A program made the translations under genes and the position numbers. From Odontesthes bonariensis (lineage: Eukaryota > Chordata > Actinopteri > Atheriniformes > Atherinopsidae), in assembly GCF_027942865.1 (NCBI RefSeq), contig NC_134524.1:8357536-8421535 (forward strand): a stretch of DNA of 64,000 bases, read 5' to 3'. The notes beneath the pieces were generated by a model that had not been told where the DNA came from, made no database searches, and saw only the letters and a list, made by a program, of their open reading frames with translations. Shown in pieces: positions 25,001 through 37,458 of this stretch (position 1 is the stretch's first letter; each line of letters starts with the position of its first letter).

Positions 25001-26297
25001 ATAGGGAGGATGTTGGAGGAAACGGAGTGTACCAGCATGGCACCGAGGGAACACAAATCAGCTGTGGGCAGAATACTGGTTATTTGTGTTAGCATTATAA
25101 GCAAACCTGATTCAATTATGGTGGATTATCTTTTACCTTTGTTTTCCACAGGGGTGATTAATTTGAGGAAATCAGTGTCCTGTGTAAAAGCATGTGTTGC
25201 TCTAAGTTGTATTTCCATTTCTGAGGAGATGCATCCCAGACTACAGAGAAGCTACAGTCAGTCGGCCTTTTCCTCACTTAGTTCTGAGTATGCAGTGCGG
25301 GTCTCATTTAATTTTCAGTTTCACTCTTACTTGCCGTTTTATTTGGTTTAGGCAGTTGGTTCGCTTTGCTTTGGAAACTGGTGGGGGGCATAAAGGAAAG
25401 ATGTATTTTAAACTCATGTGATTTTAGGCAATGTAATGGAGTAATAAGGTTATGTAGATCAGATCATTTCAGTTGGAGAACAACTGCGTAAGAGGCATAG
25501 CACAACAAGGCTACAGAGTCAACAACACAAAAAGATCCAGCATAAACCAGTGCAACACCTTGTCAGTTGAACAGTGCTTATATAACTTATGTACCTCAAA
25601 GAGAGGCAAACATGTGCCATCTTAAAATACGACAAAGGAGAAATAAATGTAGCTTAAATAAGTCAACTTTGCCTTTAAAGGTTTATTAAGTTGCCTTGTT
25701 TCAGTGTTTTTTTTTATGGGATGTTTGAGTTAAAGTATCAAGTTCAATCAATTCTAACTTGCTGCTTATCTAAGTTTAAGGCTTAAATTGACATTCATGA
25801 ATAAGAAGTAATATTCACCAGCTTTTTGTCCTCATAAACACTGAAATTTGGTTTGGTTCATAGATAGCAACCGTCCTTCCAGTCTGGACATTGTAGTGGC
25901 ATTTATACATTTAACTTTATCTCCTCACGTTTTTGACACGAGGGATGTTAAAATAACACAACAAAATACATATTACTGACCAAAACCATACTTTTGAAGT
26001 GACATAAGTTTCACCTGTAAATCTGAACAGCTCATATTCGGACCTGAGGTGCCCAAAACAAGGTTTTTGAGTTGTTGGTGACTTCAAAGACCCAAATATA
26101 TGCAAGCACGGGAAAAAAATTCCACAAGAAGTCCCACGATATGTTGAACTTATTATGTTTAAACACATTTGTCTGATTAATCAATTCGCTGTCAAATTAT
26201 AATCAAGAATCACAGAAACCGTGTTAATGATACAGAAAACCACATTTCTGGTACTTTGACTTTTATTCACATCACTTACAATTTAAACTTATTTAAA
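22069..26297. other. No gene recognised; 4.2 kb of AT-rich DNA
   Basis: Several chance frames exist but none resembles a protein family or has matching splice sites. There is no obvious repeat until 26298. Confidence 0.45.
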
Positions 26298-28410
26298 CAG
26301 GGCTCTCAAGTCTCACGCAATGAGCGTGAGACACACGCATTTCAACAAGTTCACACGCTCACACGCCACACATGCCATTTCTCACGCTGAGAAATTATCA
26401 ACTTCGTCGCACAGAAATTATAATGGCCGATACTAACGAGTCAATGGCAGGTGAGCTCGTACAGCTCAGAACTATAGCTCTGGTACAGCTGTCTTGATTT
26501 AGCAACCCATCGGAAAATCACAAAATAGAATTTCTCAGCCAATCAGAAAACAGAATTTCTTGTTGCCGGGTGTGAAATAGCTTTCAGCTGCAAGCATGCG
26601 TCCCATGAATGCACAGCGGACATAGCCTATTATGCTCTGAATGCGTGCAGAAGTTGTAGACGAGCTGGAGGTGGAAGAGAACCGTCAGGATCATCAGCAG
26701 GTCATATCTTCATTTATTTGAATCTTTTGTTAGTTACTATAGTTTTCCTACTCTTTGTAAAAGACCAATACCTGCCGGTTAAAGTGTTCGTTGGAGTAGT
26801 AGACCTAAATATTCAGCACACACCCTTTGACATGAGCAACTTAATGAAAAATGAAAAATATGTAGGAGTGTAATTAGGCTTCCGTGGTTAATTCTTTTCA
26901 AAGGTGACTGGTATGAGCAGGTTCCCAAGGCTATCTACAATTGCCAAACTGGTTCTGCCACACTGAAATGCTGATGCAGAAAGCAGTGGCGGCTGGTGAT
27001 TCAATTTGTTGGGGGGGCGCAGTTGCGCGTGACGGGTCAAATAGCACCTCACAATCAGAACACAACACACAAATTCTAAAAACCACCTAAACTAGACCAT
27101 TGTTCAAGTATTAATACAATTAGAGAGATACTTTGGATATTGTTGACATTAAATAAAGAGTTTTGGGACAGAATAGATAAAGAAATATAGGCTACTGTAA
27201 TTAGAATAGACCACATGTTATACCATAACCACAACATAATAGTAGGGAGGGATGATGGTTCTGAATTTCCTATTCTATTGCAAAATGTACAAATATTCAG
27301 GAAAAACAAAGACCACATTAAAAGGTAGGTGTGTCTAATGTTTTGAGGACTAATATAGAAGACTGGATCAATTCTGATGTTTTTAAATGTGCTATATAAA
27401 TAAAGCTGACTTGACTGCATTGAAAAATGGACAACAACTAATTTCTACATCAGAGACTCACCTCTGCAGCAATCCTACTGTCTGTGGTCTTCTTCCCCGA
27501 GAGCCCGGCGCTTCCTCGGATGCTTGCTTGATGGACGTGATTGATTCGATGAATTGTCCAATCACGTTAAGATTAAAAATAAGGAAAACTCTGCCATTGG
27601 TCTGGGCGCACAGCGACGCGAACTAGAATCAAATTTTCATGCGCCAATGAAAAGCTGGCTCTGCTTGTTCGCGGTAAAAAAGTTTGCTAGCTCTCATAGA
27701 CTCCAGTGTTACCGGCGACCACCTGGAGGAGGGCTTTATGTCCAATAGCAAATAGCAAGCCTAGATTAAAGTCGAAAGCATTTAATGGTTGCTGGCAGTG
27801 GCATGTAGCCTACAGCAGAGTCTATCACACCACTGCACGAGTAAAAACGCAATGTACAAATGTATAATTAATTTCATATTTGTTATGGTTGATTCACGGG
27901 AGGGGCGGCGCTCTAGCGCCCTCTATTGACCAACCGTCACTGGCAGAAAGGGTTTTTTCCATGGTGGGGCTTAATGAAACCAAGACCAGGAACGCGTTGG
28001 CTCTGAATGGAACTCTGTCATCCATCATGACTGTGAAAATGGCTGACAATGAGCCACAGTGCTTTAAATGGGAGCCCCCAATATCAGTCATCAAGCATCA
28101 AAATCTGCCACAAACACTTACAACAACACTCATAAAAAAATTTTGTTTGCTAAGACTTTGCATACCTAAAACAATTTATTTTAAAATATAGCAGAATTTA
28201 GTGTAAAAGTGAAGATTTGTGATTTTGGTATAAATAAAACAATTGTTCTTTAGCTAGTTTATGGCGATGGAATACTGCAAGGGACCAGCCCCCCCCCCTC
28301 CAAAAAAAAAACGAAAGAAACCCCGAAAGAAACCCTCCCCCGCGCACACGGCCCGGCCCCTGCCCCGCCCGAATCTCACTCCAAGCAAACTTGAAAACTC
28401 GAGAGCCCTG
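26298..28410 (+). mobile_element. hAT DNA transposon, deletion derivative with transposase C-terminus
   Basis: The left end CAGGGCTCTCAAGTCTCACG at 26298 and the right end ACTCGAGAGCCCTG, ending at 28410, form short terminal inverted repeats (CAGGGCTCTC). They are flanked by an imperfect direct repeat (TTATTTAAA / TTATTTATA). Just inside the right half the plus strand reads as a hAT C-terminal dimerisation region: STIAKLVLPH, NADA, then ERVFSMVGLN, ETKTRN and LSSIMTVKM. That reading is interrupted by a second hAT element at 26984-27942. Most of the transposase is deleted; a stop codon and the nested insertion show it is dead. Confidence 0.8.
26984..27942. mobile_element. Non-autonomous hAT element nested inside the hAT transposase
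   Basis: The ends CAGTGGCGGCTGGTGA (left) and TGACCAACCGTCACTG (right) are imperfect terminal inverted repeats. They are flanked by a perfect 8-bp target duplication, GCAGAAAG (26976-26983 and 27943-27950), the hAT signature length. Removing the element and one copy of the duplication joins the host transposase frame (NADA then ERVFSMVG). The 959-bp interior has no transposase. Confidence 0.9.
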
Positions 28411-28520
28411 TTATTTATAAAGCACCAGTCCACAAAATGTATCATCTCAAGACACTTTAAACAGAGGATAAAGTCCAATTAAATCCGCTTACACTCCAAT
28501 TTATTGTAATCCCACTAGAA
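28411..28520 (-). repeat. LINE 3'-tail fragment (minus orientation)
   Basis: TTTATAAAGCACCAGTCCAC followed by CATCTCAAGACACTTTA resembles the reversed tail of a common teleost LINE. Decayed and short. Confidence 0.45.
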
Positions 28521-30200
28521 TCCACTTCAGTCCAAATAAGATAAATTCATTATAGATGTATTCATACGCCATTTAGTAAAAAGAGTGCAGAAAAAACAAC
28601 AGATGGCATCAACTCCCCAATAAGTCTGAGTTCCCTGGTCGGTGTCACAGCCACTGAGCCGAAGAGCAAAGCAGATTTTTCTTCTTTAAATCAAAAAAAC
28701 ACAGTTCATAAACTGTAAACAGCACCCTGGTAGACAGCGTATGCCTTTGAGCAAACCTTTTTGGAGCGTTCGCAAGTACAGTATTTGATAATTTAGTGAT
28801 TATTTTTCAAATAAAGACTGTCAGTCAATGCACACAAGAAGGCAAAAACATGCTAAATAATGGAGTATGGCTTTGACATATATTTGAAAAAGATGAAAGA
28901 AACAAAAGCATCAAAGAGAGAATCTTGACGAGGACATTCATCCATTGTCCAGTGGGAACATCTTGTCCTCCTTCACAGTCCACTATCATCCTGCAAAAAG
29001 GACCAAAGTCGCATGTTAATTTCAGGAAGCGAGCCTGCAGAGGAGCAGCTGTGCTGTTAATAAATGTGCGCAACATGTTAATGTGCAGGCCTCAGATGTA
29101 GGTACAGTTCACCTTTACATGTGTCTGCATTTTCTGGCACTTTGCTCCGTCATGTTTCAGACGCAGCAACGTCAGTGAAAGCATAAAAGTAACTTTCATG
29201 ACGATGGTGTACGTTCAACCATCTGCTAAATCTGAGCTTAACCTTCAACCGATGCGGACACGTTTCTGTTCAAAAGTACACGTAAACATTTCCAGATTTT
29301 CCGTTTTTAATATGTTCCACCATGCTGTTGGTTTATCTATTTGGTTGTTATGGGAAGAAATATTTACACATTTACACATTACAGCGGCCCTTGTTTATTC
29401 TTGGTAAACTAACTTCCACCTGCTCTGAAACCAAAAATGTTGTTTTTTGAAAGAGAGGAACTTTAGCAGGTTGTCCTCTGTAAAAAGTGTTTACATAATT
29501 CAGGGAAACGTGTGTTTGTAAAGTTACTAATCAGTTTAATCTATTTTATGAGACACAAGTGTTGAAATCAGTCGTAGAATTCCTAAAAACTCTGTTTCAC
29601 TCATGTCATTTTACAGGATATTGGAGGAATGGTCTCCAAAGCGTAGGTAATGATGAGTTTTCTTATTTTGATAAAGTTGGATTTTCAGGAATTATTGTTG
29701 GTTCAGGTTGTACAAACTCTAGCCTTTCTGAGTTAAGAAGTCTAACAGCCTTGGTTTGCTTTGTGCAGGTGGAGAACATGACTTGACTTGACTAGACTAG
29801 AGGATTATGTACACAAAGGTTTTAACTAAATTTCAGATAGGAAATGGAAACCAAACATGTCTACTCAGACACTCAGTACGTGGATCGTCACCTTGCTGGT
29901 GAGAAAAGAGCCTGAGTCGGTGTGTGAGGTGAAGAGGAACCAATAAGATAAAGTTACACTCACCTTCTCACACAGCATGGGCTCTAAATAAATCTAAACT
30001 CAACATTAACAATTTTTTGCTATGTTGCTAACTCAGCAGCACACTTTATCTAACGTTTTCCGTTCAGTGGCACAACTGTTGATGCAATCGCATAACAGTC
30101 ATTTCACCCATTTCCTTCCAAACACAATATCAGGACAGGATAAAATCAGAACGCTTTTGTGTCCTTTACTTTTCTCAATCATCGTCAGATCTGATAAGAA
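28521..30200. other. No gene recognised
   Basis: AT-rich sequence between the hAT block and the MITE. An acceptor-like TTTTTGCAG followed by an open frame on the minus strand (about 28825-28997) was examined and not accepted. Confidence 0.45.
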
Positions 30201-30757
30201 TTTAAAGGTAGGGTAGGAGATCCTGGATTTTGAGTCCAGCGAAGCTGCATTTTGAAAATACACAGGTAAAAAGTCCCAACCCTTTTCTTTACTTTCCCCC
30301 CGAAGGCACGCCTCTAGAGTACATGAACGCGCACGAGCACGAAGGTGCACGAGCGCTGTTCTGACAGCAAGCATCGATCGTTGCCGTATTTAGTATTTAG
30401 TTTATGCTAACTATATGTTTAATAATGCTAGGTGCTAGGCAAGCTGGCTCTAGTTTAGCTTCCTGCCAAGCTTCGTTCACGGAGCAGGGTACGCGCACAG
30501 GGGGAAGGAGGGGGAAGGAGGGGGAGGGAGGAGCGGATTGCAGTTTGATAGACGGCATCAGAATCCAATCATTGTGAACGGTCCGTTCACAATGATTGGA
30601 TACTGTTTTTCCTAGATTGTACGTTCTAGAGGCCACTAAAACTTTTCATATTTGTGTCAAAACTTTTAATTAATTGGTTGCAATGGGGGTGTGAAGAGTA
30701 TTTCAAGCAATATGTAAAAAAATGTTCCAGAAAAAGATCCCCTACCCCACCTTTAAA
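30201..30757. mobile_element. MITE with about 30-bp terminal inverted repeats and an internal hairpin
   Basis: Begins TTTAAAGGTAGGGTAGGAGA and ends with the reverse complement form CCCCTACCCCACCTTTAAA. The flanks read TTTAAA on both sides, so the duplication may be TTTAAA or TTAA. The interior is GC-rich and includes a perfect 17-bp inverted repeat at 30563-30601, with arms ATCCAATCATTGTGAAC and a 5-nt loop GGTCC. No coding content. The element lies 180 bp past the stop codon of the minus-strand tm4sf5 and may form part of its 3' UTR. Confidence 0.8.
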
Positions 30758-30937
30758 ACAACGCATTAAAGCAACACAGCAGCTTGACTTGCTTCCAGTG
30801 AAAAAGTAAATCGCCACCAAAAATGTTGCTTAACATCAGCACGGTCCTGCTTTTACTGTTTTAGGCCCTTTTTTTTTTATAGATTCCAAGACCTCTGAGT
30901 CTCAGAAACACTGTTCAGTACATTTCTTCTTCTATTT

Positions 30938-33900
30938 TTAGAGTTTCAGGATTTGTTCACCTACATCTTTGCTCTCCCGGCAGTCACCGCAGATGCATCC
31001 CAAGCAGCCGTTGATCACCTGGATGGCACAGAGAACCATCTGCAGCATGCCAGTGCCGAGGATTATGGAGAACAGCACGACGTGCCACATCACTGCGTTT
31101 TCAGGGTACACACAGGTTGACCACACAGTCTGGTTTGTCAGGTAGGTGCCACCTTCCCTGTGAGGAAGAACAGCAGGAGTTTATTATAAGCATTATATAC
31201 GGGACACGGAGTTTTCAGATATGTGTGTGAAGCAGGCCACGTTTTGAGCACAGAGAGAACAACCAGACATGACGGATTATGAGGAAAATGTGCCAGTAAG
31301 GAGGTAACTGGAACAAGCGAGGAGAGGAGAAAGAAAGCAGTTATAACTTGTAGTGATAACTGTGAAGGATTGAGGGAATAGTTTGGGGAAATAGCGTTGC
31401 TCTCTTGAGACGCATCTCACTCTCATGTGTCTCGCAGCATTTACAGTTTTGAAACTTGTTATGCCGCTCGTCCAATTTCACATGCAGCGGCAGGCAAACT
31501 CAAGAGTGATAATGACAGTTAAGACAAGCCGGCAGCAACTCCACACCCAATGAATAAATTAAACAAGTTAGAGGTAAAGATCGTTGTAACATCCCCTGCC
31601 CTGTACATGCATTATCAGGCTTTGTGTTTATCATTTGGCTTCTACTCTTTTTGAGATTTTGAAGTCAGAAGTGACATCAAAGGCATGGATATAACTGAAG
31701 ACGTGAGGACGGATCAGGCATAGATTGGGCATAGATATCCCACAAACTAATTGATCAAATGCTCAATTGTGCAAAACTTCAAGCCATATTACAAATTAAA
31801 CTTGTGAGTTTTATAAATGCTCTATGTACAGTTTGCATAAACTGTAAAACACCTAAAGTGCACAAAACAGTTTGTCATGACAGGTTTATTTGGGCATTTT
31901 AATGTGGTGGTGTGGCCTTAAAGCGCTGCGGTTTATGCACATTTCAGCCCACTTGTTGCCACTTGAAGCGCACACACAATCAACCGGATCCTGACTGCAG
32001 TTCACTTAATGATATGATTAACAGTAAGAAAGCTGCACAGACTTCAAACCTTTAAAACCACGAATCCTTTACAGCTCCAAAACTGGATTTTTGTTTTTAA
32101 TCATAAATAAAAAAGCAACATATAAATAACTGCAACCTTTAATCTTTTAACTCTCATCAGGAAGCAATCTATCAAAAAATACAAGTATTTCAACCAAGGC
32201 CCACTGACAGTATGAGGCAGTTCAGGTAATTTCAGATGTACTGACATTATGGATTTTTTCATTCCTTTTTTAGTCTTAAAGTGGGAAAAGGATCATCTTC
32301 AGTTCCCATTCTCGTTACAGACTAATATGAGTGATTGAAGCAGAGAGCCTAAAAGCTTTCTTCCTCATCCCCCGACTCACTGCAGATCTGCAACACGTCT
32401 TGTGATCTGGGAGAGTCGCTTTCATTAAGTCGTTTCAGGACTTAGTGGGAAGTATCAGTTCAAATGTGCACGGTAGAAAAACCGAAACAAAGAAAGGGGA
32501 AACTAAGCTTTGATGGAGGAAGCACAAAGTAATGTTTGGTTTTAATAACCCACCAGGCATTGTGTTATCGTGTTACTTTCCCTGCTTGTGAACACCAGTG
32601 GTGATGATTAATAACATGCTCATATTCATTAGCAGTCATCTTAAATCACTTCAAAGACTCCTGTCAAAGTCACTAAACTGAGTCAGTGGAGCCAATCACA
32701 TTTGTAATTTTGGTGGTTCTTGTTTGAAGATGCACCGTTAAGGAGGAGACGAGGCCTCTGATTATGATAAAACAAGCCTTCATGTAACCCCCTAATATTA
32801 AGGTGGCACCTATTTCTCCTCACAATATTTCTCCAACTGAATTACAAAATGACAAATTACAAAGTGCTGGTTCAGTGCGCCACCTACTGGATCAGCACAA
32901 TGTGACATTTAGATATTTGTTTTATGGGGAACCGAAACACTCTTGCTTCTCAAGGAAAGATTGATAGTAAACATAACTGATTAGAGCATGGATATAACAA
33001 GAGAACTATAGGTCGAACTACAAATGGAAGATGATGGTGATGATGATGGGAGGAGCACTCACATGTTCTCAAAGGGGTACGTCCAGTCATCACCTTCAGC
33101 CACTTGGCATTTGGGGCCAACAGCCAAACCAGCGGAGGCTACGCTGGTGCCGTAAATGGCTCCAACAAGTCCGAATATGGAGGAGAAAACGGAGTTCAGC
33201 ATCTGATAGAGACACAGGATCAGGGTAACATATATCAGTTATGTCTAATGAGTACTGGAAAAGGTTTTCTTCCTCAAGGAGTTCTTTTATAAATGAGTTT
33301 TGCCCTCATTTGTCTTCACTTTCATACCTAAAGGTGGCTTCTAACACTCTGACCAACAGGCGCCCGTAGACATATCACACTCTAAAATGGTGGCTGGTTT
33401 AATGTTGCTTTTATCTCATTACTTTATCTTAACTCAAGGTCCAATTGGCTCCCTCCATAATTTTCTTTTGGGTTTGTTTGTTGTCTAAAAGCAAGCTTGA
33501 AAAAAACCCACTGACTCTATTTTTCCTGGTTAAAAAAAAAAACATTTGGTCACCAATCAAACTTTACATAATATTTTGTGTCCTTTAGTCTCAAATTAAT
33601 CCAAATACTTTGTCTAAACTCCAAGTTGAGCAATTTTAAAGTATTCAAGCAGCAGACGGCAATAAAAATTGGAAAGTTAAAACTCAAAATTGACCTGAAA
33701 TACAGGAAACTAAATATAATCCTGTTCTATCTCAGACTGAATGGCTCCATGGCTGTTTATGAAGAAATGCAGTTCCTAATGATTAAGGAGAAGTGGTTGA
33801 TGGGAGTTCTGCAAAGCACGTGCAGCAAAAGATAACACATTCAAAAAGTTAAATAAAAATATCATATTCAAAACAGGATATTTCAGTACTCTGAGTCTAA

Positions 33901-35518
33901 ACTAATGCCAGCTCAGTCATCTCTGACTTTCATCACTCTTCAACATCTGTCCTGTCTTCGAAAAATGGCAAATAATGCAAATCTTTGAAATGACTTGACT
34001 CACCCGGCAACGGTTGCCACAGCAACCTGTTCCACAGCAACCCTTGCCCCCAGCCCTGATAGCTGAGCAGCTGGGGCACAGCATCTGAAAAGTTGTAAAG
34101 ACGGAACATCACCTGGGTTAATGATAAAAAGATGTGAGCAGGTGTTTTCTCTATCCCTCTGTGCGGCCAAAAACTGGGAGCCCACCATGATTTTTACTCT
34201 TTGTGGGGATCAAAGTGCCAAAAACAGCAAGTTTAAAGGACTGGTTTAGGTTAAAGTTAGAAATAGATTGAGTTAGGGTTTGGGTGAGGAAAGGCTTTAT
34301 ATCATGTCCCCACAAACGAACCAAAACTAGGGTGTGTGTGTATGTGTTTTCTTATCTCTTTAACCAAATATTTGCGATGCCTAAATCGGAAAAGTTACTC
34401 TCGTCCCTACAAACGTCCACTTGTGTTGAGAGGGATCATACATTCGGGTCATTGTTCTAAACGCTGATAAAACCATGAAACCAAAAAAAGGAAAAAGAAC
34501 CCTCCACTAAACTCAAAGGTCCCTCCAATTACTCTGTCGGAAGAAATATTTATAACACCCTCGTTCATTTTTACAAAGGTCATGATTGCGTTAGAGGAAG
34601 CGCACGTGTGACACGCAGGTGTGTCCGCGTATCCCGGTACGGGAGATCAGACACGGTGTTCTTTAGGCAGCAACATGGCAAACCAGACACTGACTTAATG
34701 ACTTCCATTAAAGTCATTAAGTGAAAAAGCCCAATTCTACCTTTACAGATATTACATACTTTACTGTGTTTCCTGAACTGTCCTTTTTGTTTAAGGCTGT
34801 CATGAAATTATGGCTAGTTTATAATGAATAAGTAAGTAAGTAACTGTGTTTTAAAATAATCGAGAGAAAAAAAAACAAATTGATGAAGCATAGTTTTGTT
34901 CTTCATCGAGGATATTTACAAGCAAGTAAAGTTTTACTTTAATTTCTTCGTATACGGATAGTTTAACATCTGGACTAAATTTTTTCTCCTTTTTTTTGGT
35001 GAGATTTAACCCTTGGTGACTGTTTAACAATCCTTTTCTTCTACATAATGACAGAGAACTGATAAAAATACAGTTCTAAGATCTAGAATGTGAGAAATTG
35101 AGTAATTAGTAAGTTTCCATCGAAGTCAGAAAGAACACAGGTCAGAAAGAACTAAAGCTTATCAGATAAAAAGCTAAATAAACGACTAAAGTCTGTGAAA
35201 CTTCTCAAAATAATCCCTTTGTTACTGTTTTAAAATATTCCTCCTCCATAAAAGCAAGCCGTTTGATTTTATATGTTTACACAAGATAAAGATAATGAGA
35301 GAAAAAGCCAATAAAAGCAAACTATAAAATCCAGCCACACTCACAAAGAGGCCTCCTCCGCAGATCCCCCCCATGAGCCAGACCTGCAGGGAGATCTGAT
35401 CAGTGTCCAGGCTCTTCCCGTCGGGGAAGAACAGCAGCAGGTTGGAGATCATGGAGATGAGGGCTGTGGGCAGCAGGATGAGGCCCACCAGGCGGGCACA
35501 CTTCCCAGTACAACACAT
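30938..35518 (-). CDS. tm4sf5: Transmembrane 4 L6 family protein, TM4SF5-like
   Basis: A four-helix plasma-membrane protein of the L6 family; relatives act in epithelial adhesion and growth signalling. Four coding exons on the minus strand join in frame: 35518-35345, 34084-34004, 33202-33063 and 31157-30938, giving 204 residues (human TM4SF5 has 197). The start [12 protein letters not shown] is the family N-terminus. Helix 1 is followed by [10 protein letters not shown], then SLQVWLMGG. Exon 2 has the TM4SF5-specific [18 protein letters not shown]. Exon 3 starts [18 protein letters not shown]. The last exon has a glycosylation site NQT in the large loop, the fourth helix, [10 protein letters not shown] and the CGDCR tail. 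All introns are GT-AG. The Cys-rich exon 2 favours TM4SF5 over TM4SF1/4. No upstream in-frame ATG competes for the start. Confidence 0.93.
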
Positions 35519-36404
35519 AGTTTCAGCTTTTTTTTTGTCTCTCACCCTGCTGCTTTGCCTCCTTTTCCTTTTCACCTTCTCTCAAAGTCAAAAAGAAGTT
35601 GGCGAAGGTGGGTGAAACGTAAAAAAAAAAGGCTGCCAGCAGGAAAGGAGAGCACCACTGACGCTCACTCGGCAAAAGTCAAACGCAATCAGTGACAGTT
35701 ACAGCAGGAAGGAGACGGGGAACAAAGGCCAAGTTTTCAAGCGGCTGCCTGAAATCCTTTTATTTGTTTGTTCTGTTTTTACTTATTCGTCCTCTCGTGG
35801 ATCTCAGATAAAGATGAAAATCTTCGGGGGGGACGTGATCATTTTTACTGTTAATGATAAAGTTCAACAGATGAACAGGAAACCTCAAACTGAGCAGAAA
35901 ATAGAGGAATATGTTTGTGTGTTAGGGGGTCTCTGTCCCTGCTGCTGAATGCCCTTTGATACCTGCTGAAGAATATTATCGCTGTTTGCTCCATTTATGG
36001 CTCATTGTAAACACATGAGAGGGCTTGGCCAATGTTAAATGAGTTGAGCTACGGAACGGAAAGAAACGTTCAGTTTATTAATTAATGTTTGTGTAAATGA
36101 ATGAACTTTGACTGTTACAGAAGAGAAGAATGTGTACAAATAAAAACATTTACATCCCCGGTTCTCATACTGTATTATTATTATCACAGTGTTGTAAGAG
36201 TGGGAGAAAACAACTAGTTCATCATTATGTTCATAGTTTACACACTTTGGTTCGAGTTTTGTGAAACTGGGGACTTTTTAGCCATCCTTTCAAAACAGAT
36301 AAAAGATCACAGAGATGTGGAGGGTTCACCAGTCTGTGAAGGAGTGTGTGGGCAGAAGTTCAACAGCGTAGGGACATCGTTTTGGGATTTCATCATACGA
36401 TATA
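35519..36404. other. Upstream region of tm4sf5; no gene recognised
   Basis: Includes the presumed promoter and 5' UTR of the minus-strand tm4sf5. No clear TATA box at a fixed distance was identified. The remainder is AT-rich and without coding resemblance. Confidence 0.4.
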
Positions 36405-36725
36405 CTAGGGCTGGGCGAGGTTAACTCATTATTATCGCGTTAACGTGGTAATTATTTATCGCCGACAAATATTTTATATTTTAAGAAAGTAATCGACGGA
36501 TCCACCAAACATGGAGAAGGGTACGGAACTTTTACTCGGCCATTTTCATTTTAAAGTTCTTCCAGACGGCGGAGTCGACAGAACCAAAGTCATCTGTAAA
36601 CACTGCCAAGTTGAATTGTCTTCTCAGCGTAGTAGTTCCAGTCTAAAATATCACTTATATCACTCTGATCAACCAATCAACCGTCAGCCCCCCTCACCCC
36701 TCCCCCCTGCGCGTTCACAGACTCG
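36405..36725 (+). mobile_element. 5' end of a hAT (Ac/ZBED-like) transposon with BED finger
   Basis: TAGGGCTGGGCGAGGTTAAC at 36406 is the usual left terminus of Ac-like hAT elements in fish. A short frame from 36511 begins MEKGTELLLGHFHFKV and contains a BED zinc finger, VICKHCQVELSS, then SSSSLKYHLYHSD, with the CxxC and HxxxH ligand pattern. The frame then runs into unrelated repeat sequence, so the element is truncated. Confidence 0.65.
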
Positions 36726-36779
36726 TGACTCGTTCATGTGTTTTGAAGGTGTGGTTTCGAGGGGTGGGCTGAAGGGAGA

Positions 36780-37330
36780 GGCAAGGTTGTGTATATTCAA
36801 AAATATAGCTTGCAGGAACCGTTTTTCCAAGATCTCAGACCCCACCTTGAACTCTGGGATGTTTCAGGATCACCTGAGCCATCCGTAACTATAAGCTTTA
36901 TCAGAAAGGAAAGTTTTAAGCCTGATCTTAAAAGTGGAAAGGGTGTCTGCTTCCTAGACATTTACTGGCAGCTTATTCCACAGAGAGGGGCCTGATAACT
37001 GAAGGCTCTGCCTCCCAAACTGGCAGCTTATTCCACAGAGAGGGGCCTGATAACTGAAGGCTCCACCTCCCAAACTGGCAGCTGGTTCCACAGAGAGGGG
37101 CCTGATAACTGAAGGCTCCGCCTCCCAAACTGGCAGCTGGTTCCACAGAGAGGGGCCTGATAACTGAAGGCTGTGCCTGTCATTCTACTTTTGGAAACTC
37201 TGGGAACCTCAAGTAAACCTGCAGTCTGAGAGCGAAGTGCTCTGTTAGGAAAATATCTTATAATGAGATCTTTAAGATATGATGGAGCTCGGTCATTAAG
37301 AGCTTTATATGTAAGGAGAAGAACATTTGG
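36780..37330 (-). repeat. CR1/L2-group LINE C-terminal fragment (minus) with four 55-bp tandem copies
   Basis: On the minus strand the frame reads VLLLTYKALNDRAPSYLKDL, then PNRALRSQTAGLLEVPRVSK, the standard C-terminal region of teleost L2-like reverse-transcriptase proteins. Between 36967 and 37186 a 55-bp unit starting GGCAGCTTATTCCACAGAGA is repeated four times (starts 36967, 37022, 37077 and 37132). It encodes repeated FSYQAPLCG- or GPSLWNQLPVWE-like pieces. Confidence 0.8.
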
Positions 37331-37337
37331 AGAGAGG

Positions 37338-37458
37338 GGGGGGCGACATGCAGCAAAGGGCCGTCTGGTGCGGGACTCGAACCAGGGCCAGCTGCAGCGA
37401 GGACTGTAGCCTCTGTACATGGGGCCCCTGCTTAACCCACTACGCCACCAACCACCCG
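37338..37458 (-). repeat. tRNA-derived SINE head (minus orientation)
   Basis: On the minus strand it begins with a tRNA-like promoter region, GTGGCGTAGTGGGTTAAG. It continues GGTTCGAGTCCCGCACC (a B-box-like motif) and GGCCCTTTGCTGCATGTC. The same family, with its tail, occurs in fis1 intron 4. The 3' part is cut where it meets the LINE fragment. Confidence 0.7.

Noticed and set aside
28825-29076. Minus-strand frame of 83 codons with an acceptor-like TTTTTGCAG
   Set aside because: No family resemblance, no donor or start in a suitable place; considered a possible extra exon of tm4sf5, but that gene already ends with a normal tail at 30938.
35519-35575. Upstream extension of the tm4sf5 reading frame (basic leader)
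   Set aside because: The extension begins at GTG with no ATG; the family start MC(C/T)GKC fits at 35518.
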